Origin: Sphaerochaetaceae bacterium
GTDB lineage: Bacteria; Spirochaetota; Spirochaetia; Sphaerochaetales; Sphaerochaetaceae
Assembly: GCA_024405065.1 (NCBI GenBank)
Contig: JAKSPF010000046.1
Span: forward strand, 1 to 8,986
DNA length: 8,986 nt
Reading direction: 5' to 3'
In this document: positions 1 to 7,035 of the stretch, piece after piece
Position numbering within the stretch: position 1 is the stretch's first letter
Layout of the letters: each line of letters begins with the position of its first letter
The notes under the pieces: model-generated
What the model was told of the DNA's origin: nothing
Seen by the model: the letters and a program-made list of their open reading frames with translations, nothing else
Database searches by the model: none
Position numbers and translations under genes: made by a program

Positions 1-23
1 CTGTTAAATTGATGTAATTGTAA

Positions 24-39
24 TTTATTACATAATAAA
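24..39 (-). terminator. AT-only inverted repeat after mazG, possible weak terminator
   Basis: Seven-base arms (TTTATTA at 24-30, TAATAAA at 33-39) flank a 2-base centre, beginning 17 bases past the mazG stop. The stem is entirely A-T and no clean U-run follows on the minus strand, so it would be a poor intrinsic terminator. It could equally be a chance palindrome in AT-rich spacer or part of a regulatory site for a gene beyond the window. Nothing else is visible in bases 1-56. Confidence 0.25.
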
Positions 40-56
40 TAATTGGTTTGGCAAAA

Positions 57-869
57 TTATTTTTTCAATTTTGATTTTGCGGATTCCCAGTATTTATCCA
101 ATTGAGTTTCATTAAGATTATCAATATCTTTGCCGTCTTCCTGAGCAAGTTTACGGACAAGATTGAATCTTTTTATAAATTTGGCGTTTGCATTTTGTAA
201 AGCATCTTGAGGTTTAACTTTATACCAGCGACACAGATTAACAACAGTAAAGAGTAAGTCTCCAAGTTCCTCCTCAAGTTCCTCGTGATTTTCAGCTTTT
301 TTTACTTCACAGATTTCTTCATTTACTTTATTGAATACACCGTTGATGTCAGACCATTCAAAACCGACTTTTGCAGCTTTCTTTGAAATTTTGTAACAGC
401 GTTCAAGTTCAGGTGAATTTCTTTCAACATCAGAGAAAAAATTTTCAGTATCTTCAGATCTGCCTTCAATATCTTTTTTAATTTTCTTCCAGTTTATTAA
501 AACTTCATCTGAATCGGAAACTTTTGTATCTGAAAAAACATGAGGATGTCTTCTGATGTATTTTTCACAGGCATCATTGAGAGAATCAGAAAGTTTGAAA
601 TCTCCGTTCTGATCATGAATTTTCGCCAGTAGAAAAAGATTAAGAAAGACATCACCGAGTTCTTCTGATTGATGTGCCTTATCATTATCTGTCAAGGCAT
701 CTATATATTCGTATATTTCACCTTGCATTGAACGGACTATATCTTTCGGCATTTGTTCATTGTCCCAAGGGCAACCGTCTTTCGGATCTCTGAGAAAACA
801 AACAATATCATAAAGATTTTTAAAACACTGAGATATGTTTTCAGATTTGACAAGTTTGTAATCTATCAT
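57..869 (-). CDS. mazG: MazG nucleoside triphosphate pyrophosphohydrolase
   Basis: The 270-residue product is close to the usual size of two-domain MazG (about 263 residues in E. coli). The family hydrolyses (d)NTPs to NMP and pyrophosphate in the cytoplasm, clearing non-canonical nucleotides and influencing stress signalling. The N-terminal domain (about 10-115) shows LRDP...GCPWD (26-36), GEIYEYIDA (50-58), EELGD (69-73) and RRHPHVF (106-112). The C-terminal domain (about 150-240) shows KVGFEW (167-172), EEICE (184-188), ELGD (201-204) and NANAKFIKRF (226-235), so the EExxE...ExxD metal-binding set is complete there. In the N-terminal copy the first Glu is Gly50, suggesting catalysis relies mainly on the C-terminal domain. 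The ATG at 869 was chosen because AAGGAGG lies 9 bases upstream; the frame stays open to 989, but that extension is antisense-free overlap with the preceding gene and matches nothing in MazG. The first 29 bases overlap the radical SAM gene, indicating one transcript. Confidence 0.95.
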   Translation of the reverse strand: MIDYKLVKSENISQCFKNLYDIVCFLRDPKDGCPWDNEQMPKDIVRSMQGEIYEYIDALTDNDKAHQSEELGDVFLNLFLLAKIHDQNGDFKLSDSLNDACEKYIRRHPHVFSDTKVSDSDEVLINWKKIKKDIEGRSEDTENFFSDVERNSPELERCYKISKKAAKVGFEWSDINGVFNKVNEEICEVKKAENHEELEEELGDLLFTVVNLCRWYKVKPQDALQNANAKFIKRFNLVRKLAQEDGKDIDNLNETQLDKYWESAKSKLKK

Positions 870-3303
870 ACAGACTTTCCTCCTTAATAAAAATTTTTTT
901 TCTGACAATTCTGCATGAACCGGCAATACGGAATTTGTTACAATCTGGACCGAAAACGGATTTGAAAAGATTTTTCTCGCCGTTAACAAAGACAGAAAAA
1001 CCGCCGTTTATTTCGTTGACTGAAAAATTCGGATCGTCAAACGTTGTACGCTGTTTTAAAACAGTCTGAATATCAGGATCTGATATATCGGTAAATTCAT
1101 ATAAAGAACCTGTCAACCGACTTGCCAAACTGATTTTTGCACCAGAGGTAACCTGTTTTACAACAGAATAAGATTTTATAACAAAACCTTCTGCAAGTTT
1201 TGAATTCAACCTCTCTGCTGTATCACTTCCCAACTGAGATAGAGGCAGCTCACAGAGCAGTAATTCGTTCTCGCCTTCAACACCCATTGAAACGGGATTA
1301 AGAAATTCCATACGGGGTTTAGGATTGAACCCTTCTGTGAATTTTACAGCCAAACCGCTTCTTTGAAATGCCATCTCAAATTGTCTCATAACGGCAATGT
1401 GAGAATTGAATACAGCTTTTCCGGATTTTGAATATGTTAAAACAACCTGTCTGTAATCAGAAATATCAAAATTTTTATGAGAAACTTTTTTTATTTTCTG
1501 AAAATCGTAAAATTCAGAATTATCTGTTCTTAAAACCGATGCAGCATTTTTTCCGCATACACCGCACTTATGAGAACAATTCTCTTTACAAATAGAGGTT
1601 AATTCATGTTCCGCAGCCTTGTTCCACTCCTCTTTCAGATAATTTTCGGAAACATTCATTGAAACGGATTTCCATGGAAGGTCAGACTCGGTTGAAAATT
1701 TGTAGTCGGACGGATCATATTCACTGTCTGCAAGGGCTTGCTGCCATTTTGAAAAATCAATGTATTCATCCCATGCATCAAGTCTGCAACCGAGTTTATA
1801 AGCTGTTTCTATGAATTTTGAGCATTTATCAGTTCCTCTTGAAATAATTCCTTCAAGAAAGGAGATTGAGGGTTCATGATAGGATACTTTAATCCCGGGA
1901 ATTGCAGAAACAAGAGCCCTTTTTATACTTTTGAGGTGAATATCAGATTCTTCAAGATTCAGTTGTTTTGCCCATTGAAACGGTGTATGAGCTTTTGGAA
2001 TGAATGTTCCTATATTGATATTCATATTGATTCCCGTGGCCTGCTTTATCTGTTTAAGGTACTTTACAATCTCGTCTTCTTCTTTTTGCGGATCAACAAA
2101 AGGTAAACCAACCATGAAATAAAATTTTGCAAGTCTCCACCCTCTTTTTTTAGCTTCGGAAATAATATCAATGACATGTTCAATAGGAACTTCCTTGTTG
2201 AGAGAACGTTGATTTACAAGATCCGGCGTCTCTATTGCAAAAGTAAGACCGCTTTTACGTACTTCAGAGATCTGTTCAAGGATTCCCAAGGAAAAGGAAC
2301 TTACTTTCAATGACGGTAATGAAAAAGAAATATTCTTCCCTGAAAAATCTTCATTTAAAACTTTTATCAGCACATCAAGATCCGGATAATCACCGGAAGA
2401 AAGGGATGAAAGAGTAATTTCTCTGTACCCCTGTTCATTGACAATATGGCTGACAAGATTGTATACGGTACTCAGACTTCTCTGCCTGAACGGTTTGTAG
2501 TACTGTCCTGCGTGGCAGAATCTGCAACCGTTAGGACAACCTCTCATTATCTCAACCGTGCCGTGATCCTGCGCAACCTGAAAAGAAGGAATTACATAAT
2601 TCTGCAATACAGGTTGCTCTTTTGCAGTACCGAAGGTTATATCTACGGCACGTCTTGTGGTTATCTTTTTTTCTTTGGACCAAAGACAGCCGATATCCTT
2701 TAACGCTTCAATCCTTTCAGATCTTTTTTTGAATTTTTTAAGAATCTCAACAATATTTGCAGTTTCGGTTTCGCCCTCTCCTATGTAAACAAAATCTACA
2801 AATTGGGCAAATGGAAGCGGATTTGTAGCCGCAGGTCCTCCGATAATAATCACCGGGTCACTTTCACGTCGATCTTCTGTATGAAGGGATATTCCTCCAA
2901 GTTCAAGAATCTGCAGTATATCAGTTGCTGCAAGTTCACATCCCAAACTGATTCCCAAATAATCAAGATTACAGAGAGCAAAATGTTCTCTCAATGTAAA
3001 AAGCGGGATACTTTTTTCTCGCAGAACTTTTTCAAAATCAGGAGCCGGAGAAAACACTCTGTCACAAAATACACCGGAACATCTGTTAATAAGGTCATAA
3101 AGTATTTTTACGGCACTGTTGGACATTCCTATTTCATAAAGATCGGGAAAACACATTGCACATTTTAAATCACCGTCAGTGTAGTGTGATTTTCCGACAA
3201 TATATTCACTGCCGAAATATCTTGCAGGGTTTTCAATTTCAAATATCTGTGACCCTATTTCCTTTTCTATACCGATAATACGACCGAATACGTCCTGCCT
3301 CAT
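841..3303 (-). CDS. Radical SAM protein fused to a DUF2344 radical SAM-linked domain (TIGR03960-TIGR03936 type)
   Basis: An 820-residue fusion. Residues about 20-190 form a B12-binding-like Rossmann region (LGISLGCELAATDIL at 116-130, GGP at 155-157) without the DxHxxG cobalamin-ligand motif. Residues about 245-470 are a radical SAM core with RGCPNGCRFC; Cys256, Cys260 and Cys263 give CX3CX2C for the [4Fe-4S] cluster that cleaves S-adenosylmethionine. Further core blocks are LSSLSSGDY (298-306) and FMVGLP (396-401). A second Cys group, C572-x3-C576-x3-C580-x2-C583, precedes the C-terminal domain (about 617-815), which carries FTEGFNPKPRMEF (655-667). I recognise the architecture as the widespread TIGR03960 family joined to the TIGR03936/DUF2344 domain. 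I know of no established substrate, and RNA or protein modification would be a guess. The start ATG shares an ATGA overlap with the lipoprotein stop and has GGAAG 7 bases upstream. The stop lies 29 bases inside mazG, so coupled translation is likely. Confidence 0.9.
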   Translation of the reverse strand: MRQDVFGRIIGIEKEIGSQIFEIENPARYFGSEYIVGKSHYTDGDLKCAMCFPDLYEIGMSNSAVKILYDLINRCSGVFCDRVFSPAPDFEKVLREKSIPLFTLREHFALCNLDYLGISLGCELAATDILQILELGGISLHTEDRRESDPVIIIGGPAATNPLPFAQFVDFVYIGEGETETANIVEILKKFKKRSERIEALKDIGCLWSKEKKITTRRAVDITFGTAKEQPVLQNYVIPSFQVAQDHGTVEIMRGCPNGCRFCHAGQYYKPFRQRSLSTVYNLVSHIVNEQGYREITLSSLSSGDYPDLDVLIKVLNEDFSGKNISFSLPSLKVSSFSLGILEQISEVRKSGLTFAIETPDLVNQRSLNKEVPIEHVIDIISEAKKRGWRLAKFYFMVGLPFVDPQKEEDEIVKYLKQIKQATGINMNINIGTFIPKAHTPFQWAKQLNLEESDIHLKSIKRALVSAIPGIKVSYHEPSISFLEGIISRGTDKCSKFIETAYKLGCRLDAWDEYIDFSKWQQALADSEYDPSDYKFSTESDLPWKSVSMNVSENYLKEEWNKAAEHELTSICKENCSHKCGVCGKNAASVLRTDNSEFYDFQKIKKVSHKNFDISDYRQVVLTYSKSGKAVFNSHIAVMRQFEMAFQRSGLAVKFTEGFNPKPRMEFLNPVSMGVEGENELLLCELPLSQLGSDTAERLNSKLAEGFVIKSYSVVKQVTSGAKISLASRLTGSLYEFTDISDPDIQTVLKQRTTFDDPNFSVNEINGGFSVFVNGEKNLFKSVFGPDCNKFRIAGSCRIVRKKIFIKEESLYDRLQTCQI
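879..885 (-). promoter_or_regulatory. Ribosome binding site that fixes the mazG start
   Basis: AAGGAGG on the minus strand, 9 bases before the ATG at 869. It is the best Shine-Dalgarno match in the window, although it lies inside the 3' coding end of the radical SAM gene. It decides between the 270-residue MazG and a longer open frame beginning at 989. Confidence 0.85.
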
Positions 3304-3824
3304 TTTAAAACTTCCAAAAGAGAATTAAGAATACTTATATCATCAGGTTCTGCATGTCCCGATTCTACAAATTTTTTTGCAAGGATTTTGAACGAGGAAA
3401 TTTCTTCAGGTAAAATGTTGTGACTCCATGCAACAAAAAAAGAGGTTACATACTGAGAACTTAAAGGATAGTTACATACAAGAGATGCAAAATCCTCTAT
3501 GGAAAGAGACTCCGAAAGATAATCAGACAGAATAACCTTTGCTTCTTCTGTTTTATCAAGTTTAAGGTATGATTTGTACAATGTTATCTGTTGTGCCGTA
3601 CCATCTGTAGGAAGAAGAAGAAGAATATTAAGTAAATCCGATAAACCGTAATTAACTGCAAAATCAGCGGCAGGTTGTCTTGGACTGTATGAGTCTGCTG
3701 TAAGCAGATAACGAATCACATTTTCTCTTGTAGACAAATCAGATGTTGCAGTAAGTTTGTTGCATGAAACACCGGCAAGAATAAAAAAAGAGAGGACGAT
3801 AAGAATACAGAATTTCGTTTTCAT
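3300..3824 (-). CDS. Putative small lipoprotein, function unknown
   Basis: A 174-residue protein I do not recognise as any named family. The N-terminus is a signal peptide: Lys2 and Lys4, a hydrophobic core at about 5-18, then AGVSC with Cys21 as the probable lipidated residue. The box lacks the classical Leu at -3, which spirochaetal lipoboxes tolerate. The mature part (22-174) looks mostly helical, with several short Leu/Ala/Ser-rich helices such as DLLNILLLL (about 60-68) and TEEAKVILSDYL (about 92-103), loosely like helical repeats of the TPR type, but no clear repeat consensus is visible. A second Cys occurs in the mature part at SLVCNYP. The ATG at 3824 was preferred to the in-frame ATG at 3863 because GGAGG lies 6 bases upstream and because the longer form would run back into rnpB and bury the signal peptide. 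The gene begins 26 bases after rnpB and ends in an ATGA overlap with the radical SAM gene. Its product should sit in a membrane facing the periplasm. Confidence 0.8.
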   Translation of the reverse strand: MKTKFCILIVLSFFILAGVSCNKLTATSDLSTRENVIRYLLTADSYSPRQPAADFAVNYGLSDLLNILLLLPTDGTAQQITLYKSYLKLDKTEEAKVILSDYLSESLSIEDFASLVCNYPLSSQYVTSFFVAWSHNILPEEISSFKILAKKFVESGHAEPDDISILNSLLEVLK

Positions 3825-3830
3825 AATCAT

Positions 3831-3835
3831 CCTCC
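3831..3835 (-). promoter_or_regulatory. Ribosome binding site of the lipoprotein gene
   Basis: GGAGG, 6 bases before the ATG at 3824 and directly after a run of seven T (3842-3836). It selects the start that places a signal peptide at the N-terminus. An upstream ATG at 3863 and an ATG at 3830 immediately after GGAGG are spaced wrongly for it. Confidence 0.8.
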
Positions 3836-3850
3836 AAAAAAATATAAACA

Positions 3851-4180
3851 GAAGGTTTTCCATAAGCCGGGTTCTGTTTATGCAATCATCTGTCTGAAAC
3901 TGAAGTTACCTTCAGTCTTTAGCGTTCTACCCGTATGTTAAGGACGGACAATCCACATACTTCTTGAACTTGCCACTGATGAGGCTTGCCGGCAAAGCTC
4001 ATTACTGAACTTTCGGTGGTCTCTTACACCGCCGTTTCACCCTTACCTTTTTCAAGGCGGTCTGTTTTCTGTTGCGCTTTCTGTTACCTTACGGTACCCG
4101 GTCGTTAACCGGCATCATGTCCTGCGTGGCCCGGACTTTCCTCCCGAGTACAAACTCAGGCGATTGCTTGTAAAACCTTC
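3851..4180 (-). ncRNA. rnpB: RNase P RNA (bacterial type A-like)
   Basis: This RNA is the catalytic subunit of RNase P, which cuts 5' leaders from pre-tRNAs. Reading the minus strand, the ends pair perfectly as P1 (GAAGGTTTT at 4180-4172 with AAAACCTTC at 3859-3851). P2 is GCAATC with GATTGC, and P3 is CCTGAG with CTCGGG. The universal blocks are present: GGAGGAAAGTCCGGGC (5' strand of P4), GGTAAGGGTGAAACGG and GTAAGAGACCACC (the middle conserved region), and AGATGATTGC followed by ACAGAACCCGGCTTAT (3' strand of P4). A hairpin with a GTAA tetraloop at 3899-3916 fits P18. P12 appears reduced to a short GAAA-capped hairpin (4057-4046). About 330 bases is within the normal range. The gene starts only 9 bases after the zinc-ribbon stop, with no convincing promoter just upstream, so at least part of its RNA may come from processing of the dnaG-rpoD transcript. 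Ends are set by P1 and may be off by a few bases. Confidence 0.96.
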
Positions 4181-4189
4181 AAATCTGAC

Positions 4190-5008
4190 TCAATCATCAA
4201 AAAGATTTTCGTCTTCTGAGATGAACTCTTCAGTTGAACCGTTTTCTTCGTCTTCGGTGTGTACATCGCCATGTACAAGTTCTTCAACTTTCCTGTCTTC
4301 TTCCGATTCCTCATAATACAGGATACGGCTGCAGTAAGGACAGAAATTTATATCAGTGTTCTTTCTGACATCATTTGCAAATTGTTGAGGCAACTCCATG
4401 TGACAGCCTTGACAGATGATACCGTGAACAGGAACAACACCTACTCCACCCTTATTTCTTATTATTCTTTCAAATTTAAATAAAAGATTCTGCGGAAGTC
4501 CGGTTGACAACTCATCCCTTTCAGATATTTTTCCCTTGAGCAATTCTTCCTGTTCTGCGATAAGGGCATCTTTCTTTGCAGTTTCCTCTCTGACCTCTTC
4601 CTCCTGAGACTCTACCATATCGGCACTTATCTGCAACTTAACTTCAAGTTCTGCAAGATATTTCTGTTTTGCATTGTAATTTTTCAGAAGAGACTGTTCA
4701 TCTGTCTTTGCATCTTCAATTTCTTTCAGAAGATTCTCACACTCTCTTGAAAGAGTTGTGATTTCTATCTGTTTTTCTTTAGCTTCTCTTTCCTTACCTT
4801 TTGCGGTATATCTCTGCCAAAGAGATTCTACATCAGCTTTTATCTGCTCACACTTATTGTGCATTTCAAGATAATCCATCTTGGTCTTCTGCAAAACTGC
4901 CTGCTTGTCATTGAGAACCTTGGGAATTTCACGAATCCTGTCCTCAATCACAAACTGCTGTGCAAGTACCGTCTGAAGCTTTTTCAGCTTGTCATAATCT
5001 ATACCCAT
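4190..5008 (-). CDS. Coiled-coil protein with C-terminal C4 zinc ribbon (DUF164 / CdsZ-FlgZ-like)
   Basis: A 272-residue protein with a long, charged, heptad-like N-terminal region (about 5-170) predicted to form an antiparallel coiled-coil hairpin. It is followed by a C4 zinc ribbon: C199-QG-C202 and C223-PY-C226, preceded by a basic, glycine-rich stretch (RNKGGVGVVPVHG, 184-196). The last about 40 residues are strongly acidic. This is the C4-type zinc ribbon family (PF02591, DUF164). Characterised relatives include H. pylori HP0958 (FlgZ), which stabilises the sigma factor RpoN and binds flaA mRNA, and chlamydial CT398 (CdsZ). The role in this organism is unproven. The ATG at 5008 was chosen because AGGGAG sits 6 bases upstream and overlaps the rpoD stop codon; TTG (5014) and GTG (5011) are too close to that site. 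Being translated directly after rpoD fits a transcription-related function. rnpB begins 9 bases after its stop. Confidence 0.9.
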   Translation of the reverse strand: MGIDYDKLKKLQTVLAQQFVIEDRIREIPKVLNDKQAVLQKTKMDYLEMHNKCEQIKADVESLWQRYTAKGKEREAKEKQIEITTLSRECENLLKEIEDAKTDEQSLLKNYNAKQKYLAELEVKLQISADMVESQEEEVREETAKKDALIAEQEELLKGKISERDELSTGLPQNLLFKFERIIRNKGGVGVVPVHGIICQGCHMELPQQFANDVRKNTDINFCPYCSRILYYEESEEDRKVEELVHGDVHTEDEENGSTEEFISEDENLFDD

Positions 5009-5014
5009 CACCAA

Positions 5015-5022
5015 CTCCCTTA
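5015..5022 (-). promoter_or_regulatory. Ribosome binding site overlapping the rpoD stop codon
   Basis: The minus strand reads TAAGGGAG, where TAA is the rpoD stop and AGGGAG is the Shine-Dalgarno for the zinc-ribbon gene, 6 bases before its ATG at 5008. The arrangement points to translational coupling and decides the start among TTG, GTG and ATG. Confidence 0.8.
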
Positions 5023-7035
5023 TACGTAATCCTTGAGTTTCTTTGCTCTCTTCGGATGTCTCAACCTTCTGAGAGCCTTTGCCTCAATCTGTCTTATTCT
5101 TTCTCTTGTTACTTCAAAATACAACCCAACTTCTTCAAGTGTCAATGAGTAACCGTCATCAAGACCGAATCTCATCTTCAAAACTTCCTGTTCTCGGGGA
5201 GGAAGCGTCGCCAGAACTTCTTTAAGCTCTTCCTGTAAAAGAGCAAACGAAGTTTGCGTTGCAGGATTTTCAACATCCTTGTCCTCTATGAAATCAGAAA
5301 GAAGCGAGTCCTCTTCCTCTCCCACCGGTGTCTCAAGACTTATGGGTTCCCTTGCTACGTTCTTCACCGTCTTGACCTTACTTGTAGGCCATCCGAGCTT
5401 CACTGCAATTTCATCATCAGTCGGCTCACGCCCGAGAGTCTGCATCAACATTCTTGATTCACGCACAACCTTGTTGATTTGTTCAATCATATGAACCGGG
5501 ACTCTTATCGTTCTTGCCTGATCACTTATACTGCGGGTAATCGCCTGTCTTATCCACCATGTTGCATAGGTTGAAAATTTGTAACCCTTTCTATACTCAA
5601 ATTTTTCAACGGCTTTTATCAAGCCGATATTACCCTCTTGAATGAGATCAAAGAAATGCAGCCCTCTGTTTGTATACTTTTTTGCAATGGAAACAACCAG
5701 ACGGAGATTAGCCTGAATAAGCCGATCCTTTGCCGTTTTCAGCATCTGCATTCCGCGTTTTATCTCAAGAGCCTGAGAAATGATTACATCACAACTGTCT
5801 TCAAAATCAAACTCAATGTTTCTGAGGCTTCTTAAAGTATTCTGGTATTGCGTGGTAAGATCTCTGATCTGATCAAAAGGCATACCCAACTGTGCTTCAA
5901 CAGAATCTCTTTTTGTTGATGTTGAAAGGTCTCTTGAAAGTTGTCTCGCCTCCTTGATACTTGAAATCTGAAGCTTGTCTTCAAGTATCTGTCTGCTGTT
6001 TTTGAATTTGCAGATATCTTGCTCCGCTGTGAGAAACCTGTCCGTGAACATCGTTATTTCTTCCGGTTGAAGTTCAATCACGGCAAGTTTTTTCAGAATC
6101 TGATTTTTTTTCTTTATGATGTCGTCATTGTGCAGGACTTCTTCACCGGAAGCCTGTTTATTCTGCTTCAGTTCAATGTAATTTTTCAGCTGCCCCTGAA
6201 CATCTTTAAGAGCTTCTCTGTAAAACGATGCATACCTCTTTTGTTCTGTAATAAGTTCTTTCTGATCTTTTACGTTGAAATCTTCTGCTTCTTCGTACTT
6301 TGTATTGAGTTTCACAAGAATGTCTGCAAAACAGGTAATCAAAATTCCGGATTTACTTATGACATCTTTAATTATCAGAGAACCCTCTTCCATTTGCTTT
6401 GAAAGTTGGACTTCATCATCAGCCGTAAGAAGTGTTTCTTTTCCAATTTCACGAAGATATAACCTTATCGGATCATCTGAACCGGTATCGGTCTTATCAG
6501 TACTGAGGATTGCAGGTCTGTGAGCGGCATGTTCAATATCCTCATCAATGTTTGAAATTGAATCAATTGATACGGAGCCGTCATCAAAATTTTCATGGAT
6601 AAAACTTTTGGTGTATGAGGATTTTTCATCTAATTCATCCTCGTCTTCATCCTCATCTTCGTCTTCATCCTCGTCATCAAACGATACTTCATTTTCAACG
6701 GCATCAAGTTCATCGTCCGTAGGTTCCTGATCCATGAAATCAGTATCTGAATCTTCCTCTGCGTCAAGAAGATCATCGCTTTCATCTTCTCCCGACTCAT
6801 CAAATTCAACTATTTCCGCATCGGCCGGGTCTTCCGAAAACTCACCCTCTTCCTGAGATTCGTTAATGAGAAGATTTCTTTTTGCAAGTTCATCTCTGAA
6901 ATAATCAAACAACTCCTCGTCAACATTTTTGTCTACAAGGTAATCGTTCAAATCCGATACGGTGAACTGATTTTCATTTTGAGCTGAATAAATCAGTTCC
7001 TGAAGTACCTCACTGGTTCTGTTCTCTTCACTCAT
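5020..7035 (-). CDS. rpoD: RNA polymerase primary sigma factor RpoD (sigma-70 / SigA)
   Basis: The 671-residue primary sigma factor directs RNA polymerase to housekeeping promoters. Domains in order: region 1.1-like segment (about 1-55); a very acidic linker (57-137); region 1.2 with DPIRLYLREIGKETLLT (188-204); a large non-conserved region (about 220-420); region 2 (about 434-505) with IQANLRLVVSIAKKYTNRG, FFDLIQEGNIGL and YKFSTYATWWIRQAI; region 3 (about 508-590) with ARTIRVPVHMIE and GREPTDDEIA; and region 4 (about 598-665) with LPPREQEVLKMRFG and a helix-turn-helix LTLEEVGLYFEVTRERIRQIE. All regions that contact the -10 and -35 elements look intact. The start ATG overlaps the dnaG stop (shared ATGAGTGA, 8 bases) with only a weak, distant AGAGG upstream, so translation probably depends on coupling to dnaG. 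The region 1.1 sequence is divergent and the acidic linker is unusually long. Identification as RpoD rather than an alternative sigma is secure from region 1.2, the non-conserved region and the region 4 sequence. Confidence 0.98.
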   Translation of the reverse strand: MSEENRTSEVLQELIYSAQNENQFTVSDLNDYLVDKNVDEELFDYFRDELAKRNLLINESQEEGEFSEDPADAEIVEFDESGEDESDDLLDAEEDSDTDFMDQEPTDDELDAVENEVSFDDEDEDEDEDEDEDELDEKSSYTKSFIHENFDDGSVSIDSISNIDEDIEHAAHRPAILSTDKTDTGSDDPIRLYLREIGKETLLTADDEVQLSKQMEEGSLIIKDVISKSGILITCFADILVKLNTKYEEAEDFNVKDQKELITEQKRYASFYREALKDVQGQLKNYIELKQNKQASGEEVLHNDDIIKKKNQILKKLAVIELQPEEITMFTDRFLTAEQDICKFKNSRQILEDKLQISSIKEARQLSRDLSTSTKRDSVEAQLGMPFDQIRDLTTQYQNTLRSLRNIEFDFEDSCDVIISQALEIKRGMQMLKTAKDRLIQANLRLVVSIAKKYTNRGLHFFDLIQEGNIGLIKAVEKFEYRKGYKFSTYATWWIRQAITRSISDQARTIRVPVHMIEQINKVVRESRMLMQTLGREPTDDEIAVKLGWPTSKVKTVKNVAREPISLETPVGEEEDSLLSDFIEDKDVENPATQTSFALLQEELKEVLATLPPREQEVLKMRFGLDDGYSLTLEEVGLYFEVTRERIRQIEAKALRRLRHPKRAKKLKDYV
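6642..6677 (-). repeat. Two imperfect 18-base tandem units encoding Asp-Glu repeats in RpoD
   Basis: Plus-strand units at 6642-6659 and 6660-6677 differ at 2 of 18 positions and lie within the coding stretch for an almost uninterrupted Asp/Glu run (RpoD residues 120-137). The unit length is a multiple of three, so slippage would change linker length without shifting the frame. It is simple-sequence coding DNA, not a separate element. Confidence 0.7.

Noticed and set aside
870..989. N-terminal extension of MazG by 40 residues
   Set aside because: It overlaps the radical SAM C-terminal coding region, and the consensus Shine-Dalgarno at 885-879 points to the ATG at 869; the extension does not look like MazG.
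2803..3168. 121-residue plus-strand open frame
   Set aside because: Antisense to the radical SAM gene, with no recognisable domain or ribosome site.
3825..3863. Longer lipoprotein form starting at the ATG at 3863
   Set aside because: It would begin inside the 3' end of rnpB, lacks a ribosome site and would put 13 residues before the signal peptide.
3830..3870. TATATT-like -10 element as a promoter for the lipoprotein gene
   Set aside because: A start from it would fall on or after the Shine-Dalgarno, and there is no matching -35; chance in an AT-rich tail is more likely.
6019..6402. 127-residue plus-strand open frame
   Set aside because: Antisense to the RpoD non-conserved region, with no start signals and shadow-type composition.
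6548..6730. Plus-strand open frame rich in poly-serine
   Set aside because: It is the antisense of the Asp/Glu repeat codons of rpoD; it has no ribosome site and the serine run is explained by the repeat.
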